64,000 nucleotides of DNA from Diabrotica undecimpunctata (taxonomy: Eukaryota > Arthropoda > Insecta > Coleoptera > Chrysomelidae), in contig NC_092805.1 of assembly GCF_040954645.1 (NCBI RefSeq), positions 72,153,186 to 72,217,185 of the forward strand, read 5' to 3'. Of the stretch, positions 8,254 through 18,335 are shown piece after piece (the first letter of the stretch is position 1; every line of letters begins with the position of its first letter). The notes below the pieces were generated by a model. That model did no database searches, was not told the origin of the DNA, and saw nothing but the letters and a program-made list of their open reading frames with translations. The position numbers were made by a program, and so were the translations under genes.

Positions 8254-9845
8254 TTAAAATTATTTTCACAAATATGACATTTTTGAGCATATATTGTATT
8301 AGGTTTTATTTTCATAGGAACTATATTTTTTATTTTTGATTGAATTATTTGAGCAACGTTTGACATTTCATTTGCAAACCAATCCATGCAATCAACTCCA
8401 CGATAACTTTTAAAAAATGAGATATTATTATCATATTCACATTTTACAAAATATCCACAACTAAATGCAGTATGTTTTTGATACTTTTTACTTTCTGAAG
8501 ATATGTCAAGAGGTTCAAGCATTGATTCAAAATCAGCATATATATTAAATGGTGTTCGTTGTTTATAAATAAAATTTTTAAATTTAATTATTTTATTTTC
8601 GGGAATTACAATTTTGTAGTCATTTATTTTTTCACATAAAATTAAATGTTTGTTAAGCCGTTCTTGATTAGTAAAATAATTTAAACATCTATCACATATA
8701 ATTTTTTTATGACCATCTTTATTTAGTTGACTATTGAATAATTTAGATAAATTTTTAATCCAACAATAATGATAAGTAATACTAACTTGTTCATTGTCAA
8801 GTGGATCAGGCGCATCATAATCATTTAACTTTTGAAAATATAAATTTTGAATCATTAGCAAATTAACGTGTTGCTGTAATTTACTTTTAGATAGACGTAA
8901 CGGGGTTATATTAAATTTTTTTCCAATTAGTTCCAAACCATAAACATTTATTGAAATATTATTTAATTTTTCAAAAACTGCTATTTTATTAAATTTAATT
9001 GGAATTTCAAGTCCTTCCAAATTCAAAACTTGACTATAATGTGGGTACGAAGTAATTCGATTGACGGATTGATTCGCTGGATGTAATGCACTTACTATAC
9101 TCCAGTAAAAACAAGCTTCATCAAAATTTCTAACGTTTACACAAGCTTTTTTATTAATAATTTGTTGAGGTAATTTAATATAGCTCGAACCATTTCCAAT
9201 TTCATATTTATTAATGTTAATCTCTAAAGAAATTACTTTACTTAATGCCCAACCTGAATCACGTTCTTGAAACTCTGATAATTTGTTTAAAATAAAATCA
9301 ACTATATGTTCATAAAACCATTCATTTAAATTAGTAGATTTATCAATGGTTGCATATGGCGTGTGAAAATATTTAAAATCTATCGTTTCTTCATCATCTA
9401 CTGTTTTTTTTATAAAATTGCCACAAAACGTACTGTTAACCTTAATTATGTTAAATCTAGATAAAATTAACAAAATTTTAGTTTTAAATAAAGACATAGC
9501 ATCATTTAAAAACTTTAAAAAATCTTTATGTTTTAAATTTACTATTACACCACTTTGAACCCTTCCATGATAAACTGTGGCTAAATCTTCCCATTTAATT
9601 GTATAATTATTATCTTTTAATTCTTTAAGCTTATTATAAACAACTGTTAAGTGACTTAATTTTGTTTGCCACATGCGAATATTTCCGATTTCAAATTTTT
9701 TTGTTTTTAATGCTTTAAAACATAAACTAATTGCAATATCAACATGTTTAAGCCATGATTCAATTTCCTCAACAGTAAAATCATAATTTTTTTCATAAAA
9801 CTTTTTAACTAGTTTGTTTACATCATTAGCAAGCCTTTCTGACAT
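8187..9845 (-). pseudogene. Protein-primed family B DNA polymerase, N-terminal part
   Basis: The 552-residue N-terminal segment of the polymerase starts MSERLANDVNKLVKKF. Exonuclease motif I is FNIYADFESML (Asp438, Glu440). Before it lies a C2H2-like finger (CDRCLNYFTNQERLNKHLILC). At about residues 240-320 is a block with NFDEACFYWSIVSAL, SYPHYSQVLNLEGLEIP and NISINVYGLE. This block recurs in metazoan Maverick polymerases, and its cysteine in a hydrophobic helix resembles a papain-like nucleophile, but I cannot show a catalytic histidine. The segment runs through CHICENNFKC and then out of frame. The overlap with the downstream ORF places the frameshift near 8250. The polymerase would total about 1,230 residues. 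Confidence 0.85.
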
Positions 9846-9863
9846 TTTAAACTAACACTCACC

Positions 9864-10196
9864 TTAAGATTTTATAAATTTAAATAAAGCTGCCGGATTG
9901 CCTTTGCCTGTGTCCTTTTCTCCAATAAATACTAGCGACTACCTTCCATTTCCCAATTCCAAAATATGATTTTTAAGCACCTCGGTAGATCTAGGTGGTA
10001 AAAACACAACCTTATCATCCAGTTCCAAAACAACAGAATCTCCGAATTTCGATGCAGTCACCTTGGCTTCAGAAATTTTGTATGGAACATTTACTTGAAG
10101 TTTATTTAACTTTATAATAGGTTTTCGTTGTCCTTCTAAAAGAAGAAACTCATTTAGTGCTTCTAAATCCATTTTTTTTTTCTGAAAACGTATCAC
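9864..10196 (-). pseudogene. Small Polinton protein, possible ssDNA-binding, with internal stop
   Basis: The first 85 codons encode LNEFLLLEGQRKPIIKLNKL, VPYKISEAKVTASKFGDSVVLELDD and VVFLPPRSTEVL. This beta-rich pattern is one I associate with small proteins beside the polymerase in insect Mavericks; an OB-fold-like ssDNA-binding role is inference. A TAG right after ELGNGR ends this frame, but the same frame continues past it with SLVFIGEKDTGKGNPAALF to a TAA at 9864-9866. So the TAG is a nonsense mutation near the C-terminus rather than the natural end. The start may be the ATG at 10196 or the one at 10172 after the AAAA run. Confidence 0.65.
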
Positions 10197-10236
10197 AAAT
10201 TACTAAACTGTTAACACTTAAAACACTTAACTTACC

Positions 10237-10273
10237 GTTAAATAACACACCGAACTGTTAAATAACACACCGA
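10237..10273. repeat. Two direct copies of a 17-bp motif
   Basis: GTTAAATAACACACCGA occurs at 10237-10253 and again at 10257-10273. It lies between the last Polinton gene and the hexamer tract, where a terminal repeat would be expected. Confidence 0.6.
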
Positions 10274-10329
10274 GTTAAATCTGAATATCACTGACTGAGA
10301 TACTTAACGTAACGTAATGCTTTCAGTGA

Positions 10330-10376
10330 AAACTTTCAACTTACTCTAAAACGCTGTTTGCTTCAGCCTTTTATAG
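10330..10376 (-). promoter_or_regulatory. Candidate promoter of the small replication gene
   Basis: The minus strand reads TATAAAAGG at 10376-10368. A start about 30 bp downstream would give a leader of about 150 nt to the ATG at 10196. No convincing TCAGT initiator is seen at the right distance, so this rests on the TATA box and position only. Confidence 0.35.
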
Positions 10377-10398
10377 CAAATCTCACAACACATTTCAA

Positions 10399-10552
10399 GA
10401 ATATCCGGTGTTAACCTTGGTATTGACCCTGACATCGACATAGACATCAACCTTTACCTTTAAACTTTGACATTGACCTTGACCTTTGACATTTACCTCG
10501 ACATTTAACCTTTGACCTTTGACCTTGACCTTGACCTTGACCTTGACCTCGG

Positions 10553-10590
<38 letters not shown>

Positions 10591-10606
10591 TTGGGCTTGA
10601 CATTTG
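10399..10606. repeat. TTGACC hexamer repeat tract
   Basis: Imperfect then nearly perfect tandem TTGACC units fill about 200 bp. ORFs across it (VKVKVK or GQGQGQ) are repeat artefacts. The tract may be subterminal to the Polinton. A related tract in the opposite orientation lies at about 15.58-15.71 kb. Confidence 0.8.
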
Positions 10607-10679
10607 AACCCCCACCATTTAACATTTATAATATTTGCCTTACTATAGTCTATTAGCTTATACAATGTACTAATTAATA

Positions 10680-12045
10680 AATTAGATTAAATTCTTTTGA
10701 TTTTCAATGTAAATCACCCTATATTATTCAAGATATAACTTATAGATAATTCCTGTCGCCTTGTATATTTTAAAAATTGTTATTTGTGATATTCAATGCT
10801 TTAAATTTAAAAAATTTATTTTTCATCTTTTTACACATTTTCGATTTGAATCGCCCTGTATTTCCATAAGTTATATACATTTACACTAAGATCTGTTCAG
10901 TCTATTTGCTTTTTGTATAAATTTTTCTTATCTCTTTGATTACACATATTCCTCAAGATAATAACTTTTGAATAACTCTTGTCACCTTTTATGTTTTAAA
11001 AATTATTATTTCGATAAGTAAAGTGCTAAATAATCTCCATCTTTTTTATTATACTAGATTTGAATCACCCTATATTTCTTCGGTTAATAATTAACAATAT
11101 ATTAATTTAAATTTAAAAAAATAAATTTTTCGTCTTTTTACACATCTTCGATTTGAATTGCCCTGTAATTCCATAAGTTACACACATATACACTAAAATC
11201 TGTTCAGTCTATTTGTCTTTTGTATAAATTTTTCTTATTTCTTTGATTACACATATTTTTCAAGATAATAACTTTTGGATAGCTCTTGTCACCTTGTATA
11301 TTTTAAAAATTACTATTTGGATAAGTAAAGTGCTAAATAATCTTCTTCTTTTTTATTAGTCTTGATTTGAATTACCCTATATTTCTTCGGTTACTCATTA
11401 ACAGTACATTAATTGCTAAACAAGATTTTATTCATTCTTTTTGATTTTTCAATGTGAATCACCCTATATTAATCAAGATATAACTTATAGATAACTCATG
11501 TCGCTTTGTATATTTTAAAAATTAATATTTATGGTAATAAATGCTTTAAATTTAACAAAAATAGATTTTTCATCTTTTTACACATCTTCGATTTGAATCG
11601 CCCTGTATTTCTATAAGTTATACACATTTACACTAAGATCTGTTCAGTCTATTTATCTTTTGTATAAATTTTTCTTATCTCTTTGATTACACATATTCCT
11701 CAAGATAATTACTTTTGGATAACTCTTGTCACCTTGTATATTTTAAAAATTATTATTTGGATAAGTAAATCGTTTCTTCTTTTTTATTAGACTTGATTTT
11801 AATGACCCTATATTTCTTCGGTTAATAATTAACAGCACATTAATTACTAAGCTAAATTTTATTCTTTTTGATTCTTCAATGTGAATCACCCTATATTAGT
11901 CAAGATATAACTTATAGATAACTCCTGTTGCCTTGTATTATTTAAAAATTAATATTTGCGGTATTAAATGCTTTAAATTTAAAAAAATAGATTTTTCATC
12001 TTTTTACACATCTTCGATTTGAATCACCCTATATTTCTATAATTT
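10680..12045. repeat. AT-rich satellite, about 430-bp unit
   Basis: The phrase TTACACATYTTCGATTTGAAT recurs at about 10831, 11138, 11578 and 12004. Each occurrence is followed by a CCCTRTA motif, and in the first three by the same CATTTACACTA-GATCTGTTCAGTCTATTT and GATTACACATATTCCTCAAGATAA context. Spacings are about 307, 440 and 426 bp, so the second unit lacks roughly 130 bp. Each full unit also contains a CAAGATATAACTTATAGATAA module. There is no coding potential. Confidence 0.75.
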
Positions 12046-12560
12046 AATTTCTTCTCAGTATAGTCTGCCTTGAATGCATAAAGATTTTCTTATCCGCATT
12101 GCAAGATGTTAGTAAAAGATGCGGTCGTTGATCGATTCATCAACTTCATCGATTGCGTAAAGGAAGATCTTCCCGGTTAGCGACCGTAACGATGGGGTCG
12201 TTGATCAGAAACTAAAAAATTCATATTAGTATAAGACATATATACTGTTGGGTGTCTATAAAAAGCTAATTTTTTTCTGAGTTTAAATTTATTCCTAGTT
12301 TTTAGAACGTCATGCTACACATTGAAAAATAATGCTTTAAAATAAATAGTTATTTGCATTCATCTTGTGCTGAGTTTAACGCATCTTTTCTCTATTCTGT
12401 TTTCCTAATAATAAAAGAGAAGCATGTTCCTTAAAATATTGCCAAAAAATATGTATGGATCCACTGTAAGGTTAATAATGGTTTTTGATAAAACCTTCAC
12501 ATTTTTTTGACAAATAAAAATTTATTTGATTTATCATTTAAGTATCGTATTTTTTAACTG
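12046..12560. other. Non-coding, no feature recognised
   Basis: The region is AT-rich sequence with one GC-richer patch (about 12115-12205) containing the near-repeat GGTCGTTGATC twice, at about 12122 and 12196. No ORF, RNA gene or mobile-element signature was seen. Confidence 0.4.
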
Positions 12561-12875
12561 TATTGAGTTCATTTAACTTTGATGTCAATGTTCTAAATGA
12601 TTTTTGGGTACAAATTTGAACCTTTAATAAAAATTTAGATAGTTCTTATCCTATTATAATTTTTAATTTTATTGAGTGCATTACACTTTGATGTCAATGC
12701 TCTAAATGATTTTTGAAGCTTTTACATTCTTCTTACTTTTGCAATGAGTTCATTTAACTTTGATGTCAATGTTCTAAATGAATTTTTTATCCAACTAAGG
12801 GTAAATAAGGTATTAACCTATAGTATTTTCTAAATTTGCATGGAGTTCATTTAACTTGAAGTCAAAGTTTCCAAG
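12561..12875. repeat. Degenerate short tandem repeats
   Basis: GAGTTCATTTAACTTTGATGTCAATG-type phrases recur at about 12564, 12664, 12745 and 12842, a period of roughly 80-100 bp with divergence between copies. A weaker pair of ACTAAAGTTTGCTGC/TTAAAGTTTGTTGC phrases follows at 12893-12965. The region is non-coding. Confidence 0.6.
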
Positions 12876-13526
12876 TTGTAATTTTTATATTGACTAAAGT
12901 TTGCTGCACTTTGCCGCAACGTTAATCTGAACCTAAGTTTTACTCTGGTTAAAGTTTGTTGCTCTTTGCCGTTAATAATTTTTCTTCGAACTAAAGTTCA
13001 TTTCTCTTTTGCAGTCAATGTTTATTCAACTTAATTTTTATTCTTGTTAAAAGTTTCTAGACCTATAGTTGAGCCGCTGAAAAGATGGAATGATCATGTG
13101 AATGGCACGCACTCTTAAATATTCCTCTTCCTATGTTATCACTTTTCCCACGTTTACACCGCTCAACAAAAACGAACTAACAATGTTGCTATAATATATT
13201 TATACCGTTTTTTAGAGGTTATTGATTTACATTAATTTTAAACATTTTCACAAAATTCACCAGCCGGCGAAAGTGAAACACAAATCATGATACATAAAAC
13301 ATTTAAGTTATAGTATCATGACACAAATAATGACGGTGTAAACAGTTTCCCATAAGGTCTAGTTTCGAGCGCCTGTCGATGCTTGCATTGAGTGATCATG
13401 CGACCTTGGATTCCATGTTTTAAGCGGCCAGGGTATAGGTACTTGTCCTTTATGGTACATTCTATTTTAGATTGAATGAAACTTGTTTTCAGTTTTTCTC
13501 TTTGAAAACTAGTTTGTGGTTAGGTG
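12876..13526. other. Non-coding upstream region
   Basis: No ORF or element is recognised. It precedes the apparent two-exon gene and would contain its upstream regulatory sequence, including a palindromic ATCATGATAC stretch near 13286. Confidence 0.4.
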
Positions 13527-13562
13527 TATATATTGGAGATGTGCCTTTTATACTATCAGTCT
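13527..13562 (+). promoter_or_regulatory. TATA box plus initiator
   Basis: TATATA begins at 13527 and the arthropod-type initiator TATCAGTC (TCAGT at 13556-13560) lies about 30 bp downstream, the canonical spacing. The predicted leader is about 25 nt before the ATG at 13583. Confidence 0.6.
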
Positions 13563-13582
13563 GTAAAGATAATTGAGTGAAA

Positions 13583-14590
13583 ATGTCAAAGAATATAAGA
13601 ATTCAACAAAACGTACAGGTTAAAAAACCAAAAATCGAAAAACCTATTCCCAATTTAAAGCCCATCGCTGAAGAACCTAAAAAATCTGTAAGTACTTTTA
13701 TTTTGTATTTATTGTTTGAATATTATTTTCTAACTCGCCTAAAATATGGTTAGAAACTTAAATTGTTTAAAATATTTTGTTTTATATATTTTGAATTTAT
13801 TGTTTTAATGTTATTTTTTTATCTCGCTTAAAATTGATGTATTATTATTTGGGTGTTATATTAACGTGTTTTAAATTCTATTTTTCGATACTATTTTCTA
13901 ATTAATTATTTTGCTTAAAATCTTTTCAAAAGTTTAAATTGTGTGGAAATATTTTGTATTTTTTCATTTTGTATTTATTGTTTGAATATTGTTTTCTAAC
14001 TTACTCAAAATATGTCAGAAGTTTAAATTGTTTAAAACATTCTCTTTTATATATCTTAGGTTTATTGTTTTAATGTTATTTTTTATCTCACTTAAAATCT
14101 ATGTATTATTATTATTTGGATGCTTTATTAAATTGTTTTAAACACTCTATCTTTCGATTCTATTTTATAATTAATTAGTTTGCTTAAAATCTATTTAAAA
14201 GCTTAAATTGTTTGGAAACATTCTGTATATATTTTTTAATAATTTATTATTCTAATATACTTTTTGTTTTAGATTGACTTAACCCTCGACTCGGAAGAGA
14301 TCTTTAAAGATCTGTTTAATTCAATCAATGATTTCCAGTATTCAGCTTCTCCTGCAGCTTCCTCTTCAGCTTCCACTATCTCAGAAATCCCCACAACAGA
14401 TTGGACCCCTCAAAGGATTGATATGTTTTTTAAAAGTTTGGAAGAACAATATGCACACATATATGGACATTTTCAATCTTTTTGTTTGTTAAAAGATAAA
14501 CTAAAAAATTATCAACAAGATCACGAAGAAATTTTAAACAAAGAAAAAAGATTAAATATTGAAGTAAACGAAAATTTACAAAAAAAATAA
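13583..14590 (+). CDS. Two-exon gene of unknown function
   Basis: Exon 1 (13583-13687) encodes MSKNIRIQQNVQVKKPKIEK and a Pro/Lys-rich tail. It ends at a consensus donor (TCT|GTAAGT). A 585-bp T-rich intron ends in a pyrimidine-rich acceptor (TTTTTGTTTTAG at 14261-14272). Exon 2 (14273-14590) continues in phase with an acidic segment (IDLTLDSEEIFKDLF), a Ser/Ala-rich linker, and a helical, charged C-terminus (EEQYAHIYGHFQSF, KLKNYQQDHEEILNKEKR) with coiled-coil character. The joined product is 140 residues. A promoter lies upstream and AATAAA follows at 14718-14723. No homology is recognised. The stop sits just after a run of seven A; one more A would keep a similar helical frame open to about 14658, so the end may be a homopolymer frameshift. 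Confidence 0.6.
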
Positions 14591-14717
14591 GATCGGAAAA
14601 AATGATAAAAAACGTAAAAGAAGACATGGACAAAATTTTTAATTCATTTAGGAAATAATTAATTGTATATATATTTGTAATAAGTTTAAGTAGTTATAAG
14701 ATGTATTAGTGTTTAAA

Positions 14718-14723
14718 AATAAA
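14718..14723 (+). terminator. Polyadenylation signal AATAAA
   Basis: This is the first AATAAA after the two-exon gene, about 130 nt past its stop. It is followed by a T-rich/GT-containing stretch (TTTATTTTGTTACGTC). Confidence 0.5.
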
Positions 14724-15140
14724 TTTATTTTGTTACGTCTTTCTTTTATTTATTAAATAAGTAGTAATTATGCAAATTGGTTTCAATCGTTAAAATCATA
14801 TTATAGTTAACTATTTAAATGAAAAATAAGTCACAATTTCATTTAAAATAGTTAACTACATTAAGATGCCACAAGAAAATAGTTTCAACACATTATTAAA
14901 GTCATATTGATTATATAAATCCTATGTGTGTTTATATATACCTACTGGTAGTTAAAAAATGTGGAAACGTAAAACAAATATGTTAATATGCTTTGCCTGA
15001 AGCGTGAATAATAATGATTATATTATCATAGTTGTTTTATCCAGAGGCGGCTCTTAATTCAAAAGGTATTTAGTTAAAAGATTTTACTATTTAATATTTG
15101 ATTTAAGCATAAATCAATTTTCAGATGATACAAGGTGGAA
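14724..15140. other. Non-coding, nothing recognised
   Basis: AT-rich sequence. A weak inverted relation between ATAGTTAACTATTTAAATGAAAAA and TTTCATTTAAAATAGTTAACTA (about 14801-14861) forms a stem-loop of about 20 bp arms. No gene was seen. Confidence 0.4.
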
Positions 15141-15712
15141 CCACACAAACTACCTACATTGTCACAAACCGGAATAACTGATACTAAAATTGAAAAGGTA
15201 TTATTAGAATTATTATTAAGTATTTGAATACACATAAATATTTCTCAGGTTATACAAGGTAGAATAGGAAACGTCACCGTTTAAATAACTGCTACTTAAG
15301 TTTAAAAAAAATTTGTAATTTATATGAGGTATACGTAGATTGTCCTCACATTATGCAATTATTACAACAAAGAACATTTATTATCCTGCTGATTTTAGTA
15401 ATGTAACCACAATACTGTATATTATAGTTTATAAGTTTTACTTGTAGTAATTAAGGTGTAGGTGGTACAGGGTACTTCACAAACCGAAATAATTTGGTAT
15501 AGCCGGAATAATTGTAAACTGGAATAACCGGTCTAATTGGTATCTCTTACCAAAACTGATCACAAACCGGAAGAATGTTAAGTTTAAAGGTTAAAGGTCA
15601 AGGGTTAAAGATTAAGGGTGAAATATCAAGTATTAAAGGTTAAGGATCAAAGATCAAGTGTCAAAGAGTAAGGGTTAAAGGTCAAGGGTTAAAGGTTGGT
15701 CAAATAACCGGT
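15141..15712. repeat. CCGGAATAA-type and AGGTTAAAGGTCAA-type repeats
   Basis: Variants of CACAAACCGGAATAA occur at about 15162, 15477, 15500, 15517 and 15553. From about 15580 to 15700 the sequence is runs of AGGTTAAAGGTCAAGGGTTAAA units, the reverse-complement style of the TTGACC tract at 10.4-10.6 kb. The block directly abuts the broken end of the 412-type element. Confidence 0.6.
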
Positions 15713-16768
15713 TTAACCGGTTTCTCCCACCACAAACTGCACCAGGAATGGTATAGAGTATCTACTTCTGTCGTGTGCAATTTGTAGTTTATATCGGAGC
15801 TCATTATAATAGGCGTCTATGTTATAGCATGGTTGAATTTCCTTTGTGAGATCTTCTGGTAAATTTACCTTCCGACCATACAACAATTCAAAAGGTGTGT
15901 AGCCGTGATATGCATTAGGGGTAGTGTTGTAGCAGTATGTGAACATTCTGTAACACTCGTCCCAATTTTCCTTGTTTTTGTCTATGAATGATCTTCCTTA
16001 TTTATTTAGTGTCCTATGTAGCTTCTCACAACTCCCTATTGACTGAGGGTGGTATGCCATTGAAAAATTGTGTGTGATCTTTAGCATTTTAGTTAATTCA
16101 TTCATTATTTCATTTTTGTATTCCGTGCCTTGATCCGTTCTAATCTGTTTCATGAGTCCGTATGTTGGTATGAAATTATCAAAAATTCCACGAGCTATCG
16201 TTTCGGCTTCTTTATTAGCTAATGGGATACTTACTGCGTATTTCGTCAGTTCGCAAAGCATCGTAATACAGTATCGATTGCCTTCATTACTTTTAGGGAA
16301 TGGACCTATCGTGTCTATATACACTATGTCCCATGGTTTTGACGAAGTGTCCGATATCAAAAATTCTTCGACATGTAATCTTTTTGGTTTATTAATTTGG
16401 CATTTATGGCACTGTTTAATATATTTACGTATGTCCTTTTCCATGTTCTTACATCTGAATCTCGCTTTTAGTTTCTTTACAAGTCTATTATTTCCCACGT
16501 AACCTCCAAACATCGGGTGATTATGGTATTCTTCTATTATTCTCAGTTTTTCTTGGTCATCTTCTATGATTTCCGGTACTTCGCATATGTATATTTCTAC
16601 ATTTTTCAATATCTTATTTCCTTCGTTTATAAATTCATCAATTGTGCACAATTTAAAAATAATATCATTAACATATATTTTTGCTTTACTTATTGCATTC
16701 TCTACCGCTAGCTGATCAAGCTGTACCAACAATTGACCTAAATCAAAGTGATTAAATCCTGTGGTCAT
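15713..16768 (-). pseudogene. Gypsy (412-type) integrase, interrupted
   Basis: The fragment has the H2C2 zinc finger (EYHNHPMFGG to CHKCQINKPK), then the rve core with Asp in DIVYIDTIGPF, Asp in IRTDQGTEY and Glu in GSCEKLHRTL. A TAA at about 15998 interrupts the frame right after the catalytic glutamate region. The same protein resumes with CYNTTPNAYHGYTPFELLYGRKV. The C-terminal domain is absent. The catalytic triad is intact but the gene cannot make a full protein. Confidence 0.85.
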
Positions 16769-18335
16769 GCTCTTGCTGCATTTAATTTTGTTTTTGATCT
16801 AAATGCTCAGTCTTGGCGAGACCCCGTTTGCTTCAAAAGACAAAATTGGTAGTCTATGCACCTCCATATTATTTAGTACCTTTCTTACTATTTGCTTGTG
16901 GGTTTTATGCTGTAATATAATTTCCTGTTCTGCCTCCCTGTGCTCTGCACTTTCCGCTTTCTTCTTTGATTAAGCTCTGGTTATAGCTAAGATATGATTG
17001 TTGTCTATGTATAAGTCTTTCAGCTGGTTCGTTGATATTCTCGAAAGGCTGTCCGCGTAATTATTTTTCCCTGTTATATACTCTATCTCAAAATCGTATT
17101 CTTCTAAATCTAATCTGATTCTCGTGAGTTTCGAGATAGGTTCTGTCATCGAAAATAGGTGTGTTAGTGGTTTTTATCAAGAATGTTGGTGCTCCATATA
17201 AATAACATTTTAAATGGTTGATTCCTCAATGGATTGCAAGTAATTCCTTAATTATTATAGGTTTGTTAAGCTCTCCTTTGTTGAAGCTGCGCGATGCGTA
17301 AGCTATTGGTAAATCTGTTCCGTCGTAGTTCTGACTTAAAATTGCTGAGAAGCTCGCATTTGATGCGTCTGTTGTTAGTATGAATTGCTTGTTGAAGTCT
17401 GGGTATTTGAGAATTGGTGGTTTTATCAAAAATGATTTAAGTTTCTTAAATGATTCTTCACAATCTTGCGACCAAAAAAATTCTACTCCTTTTCTCGACA
17501 ATCTGTTTATAGGTATGCATATCTCTGCAAAATTCGGAATAAAACGTCTGTAATAGTTACAAAATGCTATAAATCTTCTAGCTTGGTCCGCTGTCTTCGG
17601 TGTCGGGTATTTCTCTATTGTTAAATATTTCGCTTTATCCGGTGATACTCCTTCCTGCGAAAGATCGTGTCCCAAATATGTAACTTCTTTTCTGAAAAAT
17701 TGACATTTTGCTGGGTTTAGCTTCAAATTAAATTTCCGACATATCTCAAATGTCTTTTTTAAGTTGTCTAAATGATGTTTTTCTATTATTCCTATCACTA
17801 TTATGTCATCCATATACAGAAATGCTTTCTCCGGTGTTAAACCTGTGAATGCTATTGACATCATTCTTGAAAAGCTATTTGGGCTTATATTTAGTCCAAA
17901 AGGTAGTCTGGTGAATTGGAATGCCCCTTTTTCATTACTAAAAGATGTGTATTTCCTTAACGATTGTTCTCATGGTATCTGGTGAAAACCTGACATTAAG
18001 TCTATTACTGAGAACCATTTTGCTCTCCCTAGTTAGTCTAATATTGAGTCTATTTTTGGTAACGGAAATTTATCTGTGACTAGTTTCTTGTTTAGCTGTC
18101 TGAAATCTATACATAATCTCGATGCTTTGTTTCCATCTATAGCTTTTTTCGGTACTAGTACGACCGCACTGTTGTATTCTGATGTCGATGGCTCGACAAT
18201 TCCCTGGTCTATTAATTGTTGTACTTGTCTATTCAGTTCATCTGTTTGTGAATGTGGTGTCCTATAATTCTTTATGTAAACTGGTGTGTGTTCCTTTACT
18301 CTCAATTTTTGTTCATAAAAGTTGTTGCATATCAT
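16769..18335 (-). pseudogene. Gypsy (412-type) reverse transcriptase and RNase H, interrupted
   Basis: Reverse transcriptase begins with YIKNYRTPHSQTDELNRQV and the LCIDFRQLNKK block. It is broken by a TAA at about 18033 and a TGA shortly after (within the IDLMSGFHQIP region). It resumes with FLYMDDIIVIG (active site YMDD) and TYLGHDLS. RNase H follows with ILTTDASNASFSAILSQ. Another nonsense codon lies at about 17226, where a tryptophan is normally found. Remnants of the RNase H end and the tether continue out of frame to about 16770. Confidence 0.85.

Larger units (their letters stand above)
1..10610. mobile_element. Maverick/Polinton (adintovirus-like) element, right part
   Basis: A block of genes on both strands encodes an adenain-like protease, a PLA2 protein, an FtsK/HerA-type packaging ATPase, a retroviral-type integrase with chromodomain-like tail, and a protein-primed family B DNA polymerase. 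This combination defines Polintons/Mavericks and the related adintoviruses. The hexon- and penton-type capsid genes and one terminal inverted repeat must lie left of the window. The right edge is not fixed. I place it near 10.6 kb, after the last gene and a TTGACC tract, because tandem repeats are common in Polinton termini, but no inverted partner is visible. Single-site lesions in four genes mark it as a decaying endogenous copy. Confidence 0.85.

Noticed and set aside
10399..10606. TTGACC repeats as nuclear-receptor (AGGTCA) half-site arrays
   Set aside because: The match is inherent to the simple repeat; no associated promoter or gene supports regulation.
10200..10610. Polinton terminal inverted repeat
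   Set aside because: No inverted partner is in the window, so the terminus cannot be shown.
10395..10665. ORFs reading VKVKVK and GQGQGQ
   Set aside because: Pure products of the TTGACC hexamer tract.
10680..12045. CRISPR-like array
   Set aside because: Units are about 430 bp and similar throughout, with no short repeat/unique spacer pattern; the genome is eukaryotic.
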